A stretch of DNA of 64,000 nt from Kryptolebias marmoratus. Taxonomy: Eukaryota; Chordata; Actinopteri; Cyprinodontiformes; Rivulidae. The translations under genes and the position numbers were made by a program. This document shows positions 1-13,149 of the stretch, piece after piece. How positions within the stretch are numbered: position 1 is the first letter of the stretch; each line of letters starts with the position of its first letter. A model generated the notes under the pieces. The model was not told the origin of the DNA. It saw only the letters and a program-made list of their open reading frames with translations, and made no database searches. The stretch covers positions 9,088,449-9,152,448 of the forward strand of contig NC_051439.1 of NCBI RefSeq assembly GCF_001649575.2. Direction: 5' to 3'.

Positions 1-12
1 TATATATATATA

Positions 13-45
<33 letters not shown>
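1..45. repeat. AT microsatellite at window edge
   Basis: Near-perfect (TA)n with one TTT interruption; probably extends left of the window. Confidence 0.9.
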
Positions 46-48
<3 letters not shown>

Positions 49-892
49 ATTTTTTTTTAAATACATCTGAAAGGTTTTTCACAGTACTGCATGTTCCTCT
101 CTTCAAATTAAATTTCCATGTCAGAATAATGATGTTCTGAAACTGACCTCTGTTTTTATCTTTCTGAGGTTTATCACAAATGTTTCAAGTTGAGTTATTT
201 TGGGAACTTTAGGATGCAGTGCCGCATTCCTTGAAAGTTACCTTTTATATTGCAAAAATTCTCAGGGTATTCAAATCTGTTGCACTTCGTTTATTTTCAA
301 AATGCTGTTTTGTCCTCTTCCTCTCCTCAGTAACTGAAGAAAGGTGCACTTTTCGGGTGAAGGTATAGGCTGGGAGAAATGTCTATCCATCTGTTTTCTT
401 TTTGTTATTCTACTTTAATAAAAAATGTGAAATTAATGTTGGAATATTACCTTTTGATCCTTCGTCAGTATAGACAGCAAAAGTAGTTTTAAATTTTCAG
501 AATTAGAGCACATTAAACATTTTAATAACAATCTCAGTTTAATTCTTTCAGCCGTCTTCATCCCCTCCTCCATGCCACCAGCAACACTCTCCTCTTGATG
601 GGGCTGATTCTGCACGTGGTGAGTGAGGAGAGCAAGGACTCCATGTGCTCCTGGAGGCTTTGCAACACACACGCCACACGCACGTACACACATTCGTGTT
701 CACGCCAACTCCATTTACCCACCGCCACCACCTCTGCGACTGCCCCACATGACCCTTCATCTTCTCCTGAGCTGTTGCAGAGCCCCCCGACACATCAGCA
801 GCCTCCTGATTGACAGGCCGTGAAGATACACCAACATGGTCTCCATTTAGCTCAAGTACCACCCCACCATCGCCTCAGAACCCCCACCCCAC

Positions 893-894
<2 letters not shown>

Positions 895-944
<50 letters not shown>
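895..944. repeat. (AC)25 microsatellite
   Basis: Fifty bases of uninterrupted AC dinucleotide; length polymorphism likely. Confidence 0.97.
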
Positions 945-947
<3 letters not shown>

Positions 948-1909
948 CACCCGGCCTCTTGTTATGTCCCAGGAGAAAACACACTTGAGCCAAAGTGTTT
1001 CAGAGCAGGATGTTTCCCGGGGAGAAAAGGTTTCGTCTCGGGTCAGTGTGCACTGCACTGATGGAGGCTGCTTTTCCATGAGTGTGTGCGTGTGTGTTTA
1101 GGAGCAGTCAGTTTATGGTGAGAGGAAAAACGAAGAAGAGGAGGGGCAGTGAGTAATGGCAAAAAAGGATGTAGATGTTTGCAGGGGATAGATAAGATGG
1201 CAAACTTGTGTATACAGTGTGTGTGGAAAAAAAAAAAAAGGGTTAGAACTGGACGAACGGTGAGTGTGTGATGGGGCTGCGAGACGTTTGGGTGTTGGAA
1301 GAGTTTAGAGGGGCGTAGAGATGGAAGGGGGGGTGGGTCGGTAGGTGCTGAGGGTGTTTAGCCCTGAGAGGAAACATTAGCAAAGCGAGGAGGAAAAGCT
1401 GCCAAATTAACTTCTCACCCTTTCAATCACACCCCTGAGAGTTCCTGCCCCAATTTACCTTTGCCGATCTGGCTTCACTTTCTGGATGAAGAATTCGTTT
1501 TTATTTTACCTTTTTTTGCCCTCCTGGTTCCACTGTACAGAAACACCGCACCTTTACACCCAACAGTGCAAACGGGCAACTTTTATACTCTCTCCTTGCA
1601 TCTTGCCTTGTTCTCTCAGCTTCAGCACCATGTCACTGATCAAAACTCAATACAAACACAGGTTCTCTTACCTTCTAATTCTACAGCAACAGAGAGCCTT
1701 CAAACGTCTTCACTGGTAAATAATACCTTCTAGAAATAAATCATACAAGGAAAAATGTACACCCATACTAAGAGAATAAAAAACTGCTTTAACTTAAGTT
1801 TAAAAAGATAACCATTAGTTTGCAACAACTGCTGCATTTGGAAAGTTCATGCGTATTTAGTTCAGCTTACTTTAGCCTGTGCAGCATGGTTCAAACACAC
1901 ATCTACATT

Positions 1910-2510
1910 TGGTTAACTCTTGGAGCCCACCCCATTCAAGAAGGCTGCCACAAGAGACTTTAGCAAACACAAAATTGGCTAGAAGTTGGTCAATTTTAGA
2001 TTTTGAGATAAAATTTGGCGTACTAGTAGCTGACATGCATCCCCAACTCATACTCTGAGCACTAACTGATTATGTGAGATTTGTTTTTAAAACGTTGCCA
2101 CTGGAGTCAGCTCTGTCTGCTGTGTTCGCAAGATATTTCAAGAACTACTGGATGGATTTTAATGAAACTCTCAGAGCATAATCACTGAATATACATTGTG
2201 AATGTGCAACTTTTGGAGTTCAATTCAAGACGGAAACAGCAATTAATTGACCTTAGCCAACACAAAACTGCCTATAACTTGTATAACAGATGTTGAGCAA
2301 AGGTTTGATGTGGTAGTTGCTGAGAGTCATCCTCAACACATACTCTGAGCGCTAATACATGTTGCGAGATCTCGCAATTTTGCATGAGATCGCACATAAC
2401 GTTGCTTGTAAGTTTTGACCAAAATGGTTATAACTCTGTCTCTTCTCATCAAAAGATGGTTTCAGTTTAACACTATGGTATAAAAGGAATGCTAGGCCTT
2501 TAATTCGTGC
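1910..2510. repeat. Diverged duplicated interspersed repeat
   Basis: Two related units follow each other: one around 1965-2085 (CAAACACAAAATTGGCTAGA, then CATACTCTGAGCACTAACTG) and one around 2258-2375 (CCAACACAAAACTGCCTATA, then CATACTCTGAGCGCTAATAC). Between them is a block containing AAGAACTACTGGATGGATTT, a phrase common in fish interspersed repeats. No coding capacity. A 12-bp palindrome GCGAGATCTCGC is at 2364-2375. Confidence 0.65.
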
Positions 2511-3511
2511 ATGTTTTTAACTTTCCCCACTGTCTGGTTTGCCTCTTTTTTCTTCCTGCTCCCTTTCGATCATGTAGCCGATTAGGAGGTTGGATACTCC
2601 TCTTTTGGTCCCTTCAATCTAAAATAGATGATTAGAGTCATTCTGCAAGACAAATGTAACTTTTCTGGACGCTCTAAATCTGTTTAGGCACATTTAATAG
2701 TGTCAATTATTGTGGGGCCAGACGGGGGACTCGGGTCTTTCTGTAGTCAGGGCCTTTAATAACATTGCTTACAATGAGAAGCAGATGCTGACCTGCTTGG
2801 TCCCTTTGAAAAAAGACATTTGAGTAGTTCTGCTTCTAATTTATGAGCCCCCCTCCACATCTGGAATTCTTTATAATTAAAACATAAACCCCAAAGTTCT
2901 ACTTCCACCTGTCAAATGTTGAGAAGATGAACATAGTAATGGGCTCCTCCTGCATCGGTGGAAGGACGGAAAAGCTGGTTTTGCTTGTTCTTATTTAAAA
3001 GAGGGGAAATATAAAAGGGTGCAAAGAGAGGCTTTTTTGTGTGATTATTTTGCTTTACGAGAGAGTCCCCTGCGTGGTTCTCAACATTGAAAATTGAACA
3101 GAACTGGGCCAATATAAAGAGGAAATAGAAACAAATGTCAAGGCGTTTTTAAGAGTTCCCCCCTCCACCCCCTCCAAGAATTAGGTTCAAAGCAATGCAA
3201 GACACAAGCGTCACAACAAGATGGAAACACCGATTTCTGATCTCAGACCCAACATGAACAGGAAGCATCACGTTCAAGCTTAATAGATTTCCTTTTCACG
3301 TATTAGCAAGAAATGAAAGCAGAGAAATGGATTTGCCACAGCTTGTGTATAACGTAATTGCCCTTAATAGGGTTTGTTCCAACAGATCAATAAGACCTAC
3401 ATGAGAGAGTGTTGAGTGTGTGTGAATGTGTCCGTGGAGGTGTGTGAGCTTAAGCCCTCTCGGACTTCCAGCTCCCTTCATTAAATCGAATTAGGATCCT
3501 GCACCGAGCAG

Positions 3512-3598
3512 CTTAATTTTTTTCTTCTTTTTTTGCTTTGTCTTTTTCTTTTCTTTTCTTCCTCTCCTTCCTCCTCCTTGTGCCCTCCTTCTCTGGAG
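3512..3598. repeat. Polypyrimidine tract
   Basis: About 85 bases almost wholly C and T on the + strand (TTTTCTTTTCTTTTCTTCC); low complexity, potentially triplex-forming. Confidence 0.8.
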
Positions 3599-4235
3599 AG
3601 CAAAACAAAAGCAGCTGCGAGAGGGGGGCCGTCAAGCCCGCGAAGGTTGGAGAGAGCAGCTCGTGCAGCTAATCCTGCTGTGAGTGCAGCCATGAGTACA
3701 GCATTCCTTCCATTTTCTACACCGCTGCCCGATCACCATAATTAAGTCTTCAGTGTTGCAGGGGCAACCGGGCCCAAACAGAGACCTGATCCACACTAGC
3801 TTCATACGGCTACTGCAAGAAAGGCAGAGGAAAAGGGGGGGGGGGCTACATAGGTCGTAGGAAATGGACGAGAGGTGCATAGCTTTTGATTTCCAAAGTA
3901 ATGGGATCTCCACAAATCTTCTTCAGCACTCTCCTGAAGATACCTAACCCCAGTTGCTTTACTATTAACTCATACTGTCAGCTGTGATGAAGAGAGTCAA
4001 CAACGTCTGCAGGTGCAAGGCAGTTAAAACCAGACCAAAGCACTTCCCAACAACAGCATAAAACACGTAGCCTCAAAGGAGAGGGAAGCGGGTGTTTTTT
4101 AAAAGGAAGGAGGTTACACCGCTGTCCCGAGGAAATGAAATGAGCACAGTGGGTGACAGGTTTGGGAAAAGAGTGGAGCAGCGGGGAGGAGAAAATGAGC
4201 TAAGCAGGGTAAAATGAGAAAAACTGTGAGTTGTA

Positions 4236-4269
4236 CGCAAAAAAGAGAGAGAAAGAGAGAGAGAGGGGG
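4236..4269. repeat. GA-rich simple repeat
   Basis: Purine-only AGAGAGAAAGAGAGAGAG run in a longer purine-rich region. Confidence 0.85.
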
Positions 4270-5878
4270 ATAGGTGGCAGGAAAAAACAAGGTGAGAGCA
4301 AGATAGGGTGAGTTACTACACGGGGAAGAAGCGGGAGAGAGTGAGAGGAGGGCCTCTTTGTGGATCATTGGCAGATAATGGGCTCATTAGGCCAAACGTA
4401 GCTTTAAAAGGCTCTGGCTCTCTAAATAAACAGAACAGGCGCTGAGGAGATGGACTTAAGGGCCCGACATGGAGAGAGATATAATGAGGCTCTCCGCCCC
4501 CATCCTGCAGAGCAAATGAAAGGCTACCAACTGGCTGCCCACTCAAATTCCCCAATGATCAGTCAACCTGCTCCAACCTCAGTTGCCCTCACCTCCCTAA
4601 CAAGTGAACCAAGTTCCGATTGCTGATACACTTTGTGTCTTTTCTTATTATTGTTTTTTTTTCTTGCAACATATCACTCCCTAGTAGTGGTAAGCTATTT
4701 AATGAGAATACGGTTAGGGGCTGTTACAATAACTGGTTAGAGGTTGAGTTGAGTAACTGTCGTGGTATGTGTGCCTCAGCTGTAGGTGATGCATATGGCT
4801 GGTTGTAAAGCAGTTTTGGGAAAGGAACTGTCTGGCCTTTTATGTTTCACGCCAGAGCCTTTTTTATTTGGTCCAACACGTGCTGTTTTATCTTCTTCAT
4901 TCACCTGCCTGTGATCCAGAAATTGATCTCAGAAAATTAAGAAAGCTTGGGGTCAGGGTGTTTTCCACCTGTGCCCCAACCTTTTATGTAGAATGCAGGA
5001 CAGGTGTGCAGTGAACAGGACTGGATTAAAGAAAAGCTAAATATTGTAAAGCAGTTGCGGTGCACAGAATGCCTTCTCCTTTAATAATGTCATGAACTCT
5101 TACCTTACTTGTAATTATTGTATATAAAGAGTCATTATGAGTACAGAGGGCATCTTTGGAGGTATTCTAAAATTAATAAAAAATATGCAGAATATTGTTC
5201 ATTTATGATAAAGATTTGACACATAATTAGCTTTGGTTTGGGGAAACTGTACCTAATGATGTTCAGTTAAATTTGCATTTGTCATAGACTGGCTCACACT
5301 ACATGCTAACAGCACATACTGACAAGGAACCTAGTACTGTTGGCTTTTACAAACAGGTATTTCTTTAGTGTCATTTTTCCTGCTTGTGATTTACCTAATT
5401 CTCCTCCTGTAGGTGAGGGAATTGAAAAAAAAATCAAATAATCTCCAGCTATTCAGCTCTGTAAAGCTGGTTTTATGGCTGAATCACAGAATTGCAATAA
5501 CTGTACTTTTGGTGGGGTTTGATAGGTCATACAAAATATATTTGGACCTGTCTGTCCATTTTTGTTTGTTCTTCTCTTTAATGCAACGCTTACAAAGTAT
5601 GTATCAGGTTTAAAAAAATCATCAGAAGGTGCACAACCAACCTAAATGAAGCTGAAGTGCTGATTCCACCAGGTACTGTCATAAGTTTTTAACATTCATC
5701 ACACAAAACACCTAATTTCTGTGTTCAGTAACACCACAGCACAGTGTCCTAAACACATTAATTCTTATAGCCAGGATTTGATAAGCAAGATTTATCTAAC
5801 AACAGAAAACTATCTTACTAATGTAAATATGGCTGCATTTTATATATAGTGGAAAACAATATATGAAATACAAACCCC

Positions 5879-5880
5879 NN
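5879..5880. other. Two-base assembly gap
   Basis: Two N in a low-complexity CCCC/AAAAAAA junction. Confidence 0.99.
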
Positions 5881-8800
5881 AAAAAAAGAAAAACTGGGTT
5901 TAATAAGATGCAAAACTTCATTTTGTAATTTGCTTCTCATTTGGACCTTGACCTTGACAAATACGAAAAGGAAGGAAGTTGATTTGTACTGACACATTTT
6001 ATTATATTTAAAAATGTAAAAGAAGAAAAAATAAATCTGGAATGGTTTCTAATAATGGGGTTTGTACATTAGTATTCTGATACTTGTAAATTTAGGCAAC
6101 GTCTTACAGTTAGCTTCTCCTTTTTTTTTTTCAAAAGCTGCTTTCAAAAACAAATATGTCTGGCTGACTTTTTCAGATAATATCAAAGCGGAGCTTAAAG
6201 TGAGCAGATATGTTCCAGCTGCAGCCGAGATTAAGTTTGGAACCCATTTGTGTATTCAAGGATCCACGAATAATAAATGCTGCAAAGCTGTAGAGCTACC
6301 CAGGTCACTTTAAGACACGGATGAAATATGTGAGACATGGAATAAAATTTGGAAAGCAATAATCAGTTGTGAGTTTGAGGAGTTTAATCAAAGCCAAGAG
6401 ATGAACTTTAAAGTAGACAGAGATTTTCCCAAATACATGAAAACACACGTGTTGGTTTGGTTTACTCTCCATCAACCCCCCTGCAGCTCCTCTTGTCTTA
6501 GTCACACTGTCGATGAGGGGGGAACACTCATGTTGACTCATGCATTTGACTGCTTCTCCTTTACAAAACACCTGGGATCAGTCACCTTATAAAACACGGC
6601 CAGCACTATACTGTATGCAATTATGTCGCATTATTCACCCATTAGTCTCAACAACCAAACGCTGTCCTTATCCAAAGTCTCCCCGAGGAGCAATCCTGCA
6701 AAATAAAACCCTCAAGTGTTTCAAATTAAATGTTACTGAGACCTCGGCAGAAATGTGAGCCCGAGTGTTTAATGCTTGTGGTAAAAGGATGCTGTTCCAA
6801 CAAAGACGTTTGCGGGGAAACTCGAATTCCTGTTAAGCAACTGGGATGCCTATTGCCAGAAGGGAAGAGGCATTTTGTTGCCTTCATTTAGTTGTCATTT
6901 ATAGGAAAGAGCCGTCGCTGTTTAGCAATTGCTTCAGTGAGTAACATATTCCTTTAGAGGCACAAACTGATACTGTGTGACAACAGTGTAGCATATTATT
7001 AGGTACAATAGCTGTAAGCAATAACAGAGCAGTTCCATCAAACTTCTTTGTAATCATCCCAGGGAAACATTAGCCATTGAAACTGCCACAAGATTTACTG
7101 TGAGAAGAAGCAAAGTGGCAGCTGGCTGGTTCTCAGGGAAACCAAAACATCTTCCTCCTCCATTAAAGAATGTTTGCCTTTGTTTGCCTTTATTAATACC
7201 AATATATTACGCTGAGGAAAACAGGAAAGCAAGGACAGAAGTGGGGATAAAAAATGGAGTTATAGCAAGAGGGTCGTGGTGGTTTCTGTTCATCCCCAGC
7301 TGCTACGCTGCTCATCATGCTGAGAACTAACATGAAACACACTCACGCTACGGCCTCCTCTCACATACATCTGACATCCATTAGGGATGTCGACAGAGGA
7401 CCAGGCCTCAGAGAGGACTCGCAGTCCCATCTCTCAGCTCCTCATATAGAGAAGACCGAAAAGAAATGGATTTATCTGATAACTAAAATTAATTCCAAGC
7501 AGGTTTTTTTTTTTTTTCATCATTTGCACAAGATTTTCAAGCAAAATGAACCACAAAATCTGGACATTCTGGACACTTTCCATTCAAAACACTTTATTGA
7601 ATTAGATTTTCCAAATTCAGTCTGACAGTCAGTGAAAATATTCTTATTAAGTTTCTCAAAATACCACATTACAAGAATACACTTTCACACGCCACATAAA
7701 ATCTAAGCATGAAACAATGAAAAAACTGAACACGATGCTTGAGATAAGATCTGAGGACTGTTTTTGTCTTTCCTCCTTGACAGATACTTATAGATATCAG
7801 ATTAACTATAACACATATTAATAGTAACAATCAAACTGCGAATAATTTCAAGCAGAAAACAGACTATTAGACAAACATGTCTCATCCAGGGTACCACAGT
7901 GGCAGTTTTACACATTCTGGACCATAGCTGTATTTGAGGGTTCCCAAGCCAGACTGTGAAAACATTCCAAAGCTGTCTGTGGGATAAGTCTATTCCCTGG
8001 GCATTTCTTCTCCACTCAGATAAGTCAACCTCGACAGTGTGAAACATCATCTAAAAACAGTGAGAACTGGCCAAACACATGTAGGTCTTCGTGCGGGCTT
8101 TCAGAGGTCTTGAGGCCAGCAGAGCAGTCACCCTTTAACTGACAGCAAGAGACATTTCACACAAGCACAAGGTTTTAGGCATCGCATTAGTGTAGCCAGA
8201 GATGGTTAGGGACTCCCATTACGCGGAGGATGTTTTGCACAGCTTCTAATACAGGTACAGGCTGTGACTTATAAAGAAAAGAACACTTTATGCCAGCGTA
8301 CAATGCTTACACTGCGTATGTGTGGCTTTCTTATTTAGATGTTAATAGCAAACATCAGTTAGAGGTGTAAAGAGGAAATAATTAGTCTGACTTTGTTCAA
8401 ATGTGACCAAACTGAACAACTTGCATCCCTAAAGTTCACTAACCGACACAACAAAGGAGAGACCTTTTTAGTTAAACTTTCACTGTCAGAACTTAAGTCT
8501 GTAAAGATGTTATTATCTTTCCTGTTTAGTGTCTTATTCTAGTTTGGAAAAGCAGCAAAACCCCACCAAGCAAGCAAAGAGGGTGTTTTGTGAAACCGGT
8601 AACAATACCAGAGATGTTTTTTTTTTTTTTTTGTAATGGAATCAAAAAAATGTATTAGAAATAGAAACAAACCTTCTGAGTCCTCTTCTTCATCCAGTGT
8701 TCTGGGAACCTTTAGACAAAGCCACTATGAGTGCAGATGTATGCCGTAATCAATTTAAAAACATAATGTTTTTACTAAAACAGTTTGGGAACTTTTGCCA

Positions 8801-10921
8801 CTGGTATACAAAATAAGCAATAGCAAGCGCTAATTCTTTAATAGAAATTGCCAAAGAAGAGGGCGGAACAAGATGTCTAAAGCAAATAACGCCAGCCAAT
8901 ATTCAAACTAAAGAAGATTAAACAGGAATATGTTAAACTGATTGAGGTCTGGCAACAGAAAGTGCATTAAACAATGTAAACTGAAACTACTGCACCACCA
9001 AACTTAGAAATGTCTGCTCTGGTAAAAGAACATGCCATTTCTTTTATTCACTTAACTTTTAAAATGTTTCTTTTGTCAAGAAAATAACAGGGCAATAAAG
9101 AGTCCACCAAAGGAGGATATAGACTAATGCATTTGTCTACATGAAGTAATCTAAGTTCTTTCTTTGATGTGCATAAAGCTAAGTGTGAGGAACATCACCC
9201 TGCTGGCTCCTCTCCTTGTTTACTCTGACAAGTTGCCCCACAGGGCCACCCTAAATAGATCCCCGCACACATCGACCCAGAGCCCGCACCTTCTAACAGA
9301 CAAGGATAGCACGAGAGAGAAGAAAGGCCCACCTCATTAATCTTCCTGGCACTTTTCTTTCTACGGCTGTCTGTTTCATCACCAAGTTTACTTTCACATA
9401 GAGGTGAAAGTGACAGAAACTCAAACGGACTCCCTAAAATGCTAAGAGTTCATCGTCACCCACAGCTATCTGGTTTTCGTGAACTTTTCTATGTCCACTA
9501 CATTGCTGCTGTCTCTTAAAGTAGAGATGCCATCATATTTGGAGACTTTATTTTTGTCACTGGCATGGTGAAGAGCCATGTTGGCCTATGATGACATGTA
9601 GTAGAGAGGACATAATAGAAAACCCCTCTCCTGCATTCTGCCATAATTTATGTTAAAAGTCTTACCTATTTCTGCCTTTTTTATGACACGTGTCCAAACA
9701 ATGGCCTTGAATATTACAAGGTTTTTCCTGCTGAAACAGTTTAATTCTTAAGGATGTATTATTCTTGACAAGCTTGCGTAGACTCACACAAACAAACACA
9801 ATGGTAGCATGTAGGCAAGCCGTCCCCGGTCAGGAGCCGGAGTGGAAGGATATCAGACTTGTGAATTGTCGCAGGAACTCTAAATGACAATGGGTCTGCT
9901 AGCCCTGGAGGAGATTGTTACGGCAGCAGGACCAGGCAGAGCCTCCCATGGAATCCTGGAACCTGGGGCCTAGACAGCCGGGGGTGGTGGAGCCATCAGT
10001 CTGATTTTGGCTACAGGCTGGAGGGATGGTGGATAGATCAACTTTTCTCCCTACTTGAATTGAGGTGACCCATGTTCCTTTTTTCCATTACAATTTCTCC
10101 TTCCATTTTCTCCATCTAGTACCGTCTCCTCCTCTTCAAGACCCTGTTGACTATCCCACCCTAAATCTATGGGCTCCAGTTGAAATCACCTCTTGTGCGT
10201 GGAGGAGGGTGGGAGTTGGAGGCAAAAACCCCCCACACACATTACATCATGTATTTACTTATCCAGGGTAGCTAGCGACTGACATGGAGAGTGGAGCTGG
10301 GGGTGAAAGGTGAAGGATTTAGGAGTAAATGAGTCATGACCAAAACCAAAGGCTTGGATTCTGGAGGCAAGGTTACCTAAATACCAAAAAGGTACACAAC
10401 ACCTCAAAGAAAATACCAAAACTGGAGCATAAAAACCCAAAACTACTTTAGGCACATGCGATTGCTAAAGACAAATTTCTAAGCTTATACTCAGAGTCTT
10501 CCCAGATGTGTTGAACAGTCAACATAATGTTATGCAGACTACAGAATAAGTACTTTGAGATTAGTTACTATTAATGACAACAATTAGAGGATCAGGCTTT
10601 TGGTAGCCTGCCAACTACTGTTTCAACATTTTTTTCCTTTCTCGCAAGTGGAATTTGAGCTCTCTCTAAATTGCTTCCCTTTGGTAACAATGCTGTAAAC
10701 ACCCTCCAATCCCTTTTCAACTGTCTGTGCATGGTCAACGTCACCCACGTAACTGCTAGTGACAAGTGCCGCAGATTGGCCTTGTAGTGCATCCAACCAC
10801 CCCACCTTGGTGAGGGAGGTGGTGCAGCTCGCAGAGACCCAAACAGACCCGGACAGGGAACTCTGCAGATTGTTCCATTTATCGTGAGTGTGGGATTTCT
10901 GTATTTCGGAGGGTGTGCGAA

Positions 10922-10947
10922 GGGGGGGGGGGGGGGGGGGGGGGGGG
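10922..10947. repeat. G26 homopolymer
   Basis: Twenty-six consecutive G on the + strand. It could form G-quadruplexes, and its length is unreliable in most assemblies. It explains the polyproline run in minus-strand reading frames here. Confidence 0.97.
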
Positions 10948-12699
10948 TACATTTTGCTAAAATGGTGGCTAAGAGAGGGTGAAACAGAGGTAAGAAGTAA
11001 GGCAGGGAGAAAAAAAATAAAGAGATAAACAGCGTGAGTCCAAAAGTGTGGATGGGTCGGTGGATCATTCATCTGCCGTGTTCCAGCAGACCTTGACTGC
11101 ACGGAGACATCAAGCACATTCCAAGAGTCGGCCCAATTACGGGCAGTCGAGGGGCAGTGCTCTTTGTTTAAGAACAAAGCCAGAAGTGACACAGCTTGTC
11201 TTTTAAAGGGAGCTCTCACAGTCGTGGCTCTGGAGAGAGGGGGGCAGTGGGTGGGGATGGTGCCCAGTTGGTTATAAATATCTATTTGGTCAGTTACTGG
11301 AAGGAAAATTTCCAGTTTGTTTGTCATCCACTCATCCAGGTGGTGGGCCTGGTGGTTGCAAAACATCACAACACAGAGGGCAAAGAGTTGACTGCCAGAA
11401 AACAAGAACTTAATAAATTCTTATTAAAAATCACGTCATCCTTTAGTGGGAATTTGCAAAATGGAAAGCTCCTAGAAAATCTACAGTTGACACAGTAATG
11501 ATCTTGGAGTTATTTTTAATACTTTAAATGCTTACTTTTTGTCTAATTAAAACACCAATAGGAATCTTGTATAATCTAGATAGCAAAGAATGGTTTGGGA
11601 AATTAAACATATTCTATGTTATTCATTACAACAGTCCATGTTTTAGGTATTAAAGAGCTCTCCTCGATAAACTGGAAAGGTACCAGTGTAAGGTTTCCTT
11701 GTTGAGAGTTGACAAGCAACCCTTCACTATTCAAACCGTTACAATAGTTTTTAAAGGTGGAAGACTTTCAGGACAGACAAAAAGTATCAAAACTTGACTT
11801 CCATTTTGAACTTTTGCTTCCTTTCAATGGTCATTATCGAATCAAGCAGCTCTGCTTCCAGTTGATGCTTTTTGAAAATCCAAAGCTCCTCCGTAGGCTG
11901 AATCTTTGTGAAAGACAGGATTTTTTTTTACAACCATAGTGCAAGCCTACAGGGGGTGAGAATTTGATACTAAAACGACAAGAGTTTGGGTGGAGCAACA
12001 CTTTAATAACGCACATTGTGCAAGTAGTTGTTGATGGCCAGAAGCACAGAGTATTGGACTGCAGAGGGGTGGGACGAGCTTAAACTTTAATTCCCACTCT
12101 GCAGTAAATTAGAGCACAGCAGGGTAATGTCTGTTTATTCCAAATACAGCTGCCTGGGCCTCTCTGGTATCCCTCTCTGTCTCTCCCCACAGACCCCACC
12201 ACGGCTCCAGGATCACCTGGACTTCAAGTATACACACAAGTATTCCTATACAAAATAAGTATTGTGCAAATACATGCACTTGCATAAATAGGCACATGTG
12301 CACATATTTAGAGATGCAAACACAGACTCGTACTGGACCGATGCCCTTATATACAAAGATGTAAACACACTGGTTAGCACTGCAACAGATATAAATATTT
12401 TTTTCTTCAGCTCTGTAACACCAATAAAATAAATAAATAAATAAATACATAAAGGGAAATACTTTTGCCAGCTCGCTTTAATTTATACTTCTATTTGAGA
12501 CAAATTGCTTACCTAGATTGTTCCAAAAAATTAAACAAATATCAGTTACATACCAGTCATGGTTTTGCTTCATTTTATTTTTTATTTTTGTCAGTGACAA
12601 GGTAGGCTGCATGTCTTTGTGATTCTAGTCAAAGGTCTTCCGCTGATATTAGGCAGAACTTTTCTTAATGTCTTGTCGGTGACAATCTATGTTCTGCAG

Positions 12700-12715
12700 T
12701 AAATAAGTAAATAAG

Positions 12716-12786
<71 letters not shown>

Positions 12787-12790
12787 GTAA
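12700..12790. repeat. (AAAT)n microsatellite
   Basis: About 22 units with AAGT interruptions near both ends. A shorter AAAT run lies at about 12424-12446. Confidence 0.95.
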
Positions 12791-12856
12791 GTTGGCCCTT
12801 CCTTAGAAAGTAGGGCACCTGGGAAGTTTCCATTCTTTTCAAAACTGATATTTGCT

Positions 12857-12867
12857 GCCCTCTAGTG
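12857..12867 (+). promoter_or_regulatory. CTCF-like core motif 1
   Basis: GCCCTCTAGTG matches the core of the vertebrate CTCF motif (C-rich orientation on +). An identical 11-mer recurs 243 bases downstream. Motif only; occupancy unknown. Confidence 0.35.
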
Positions 12868-13099
12868 TTAAACCAAGTCATTGCACTTTGTAAATGATCG
12901 ATGTTAGGGATTTAGAATCTTACTTTATGCATAATTTTGTGAACAAAATTCAATTTCTCCTCCTCAAAAAATGTATGCGAGTACAACATTAAAAACAGTG
13001 ATTTATTGCTGAATTACGAGTTTTGTTGTAATAATCTGTTCACCTGTTGTGTTTCTCAGTACATGGGTAGAATACCGATAGTATTAATAGGTCTTTGTC

Positions 13100-13110
13100 G
13101 CCCTCTAGTG
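13100..13110 (+). promoter_or_regulatory. CTCF-like core motif 2
   Basis: A second GCCCTCTAGTG in the same orientation, at the edge of the ddhd1 promoter block. Flanking bases differ from copy 1, so this is not a simple recent duplication. Confidence 0.35.
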
Positions 13111-13149
13111 TCCAATTCGAGCAGTGCATTTTCACCAACAGATAAGACA

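Larger units (their letters stand above)
1..13149. other. Intergenic DNA upstream of ddhd1
   Basis: Apart from the listed repeats and motifs, I see no exon with family-like protein content on either strand. The longest open frame is on the minus strand (10623-11366) and runs through the G26 tract; it matches nothing I know. By human synteny this side faces bmp4, so regulatory elements are plausible but none can be named. Confidence 0.7.

Noticed and set aside
10592..11405. Overlapping minus-strand open frames (158 and up to 260 codons) as a gene
   Set aside because: The longest form starts at TTG rather than ATG, the proline run comes from the G26 homopolymer, two frames are open at once, and no domain, splice site or family likeness is seen.
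12030..12230. Possible tRNA-derived SINE
   Set aside because: A weak B-box-like CTTTAATTCCC was noticed, but no A box at proper spacing and no clear tail or duplication.
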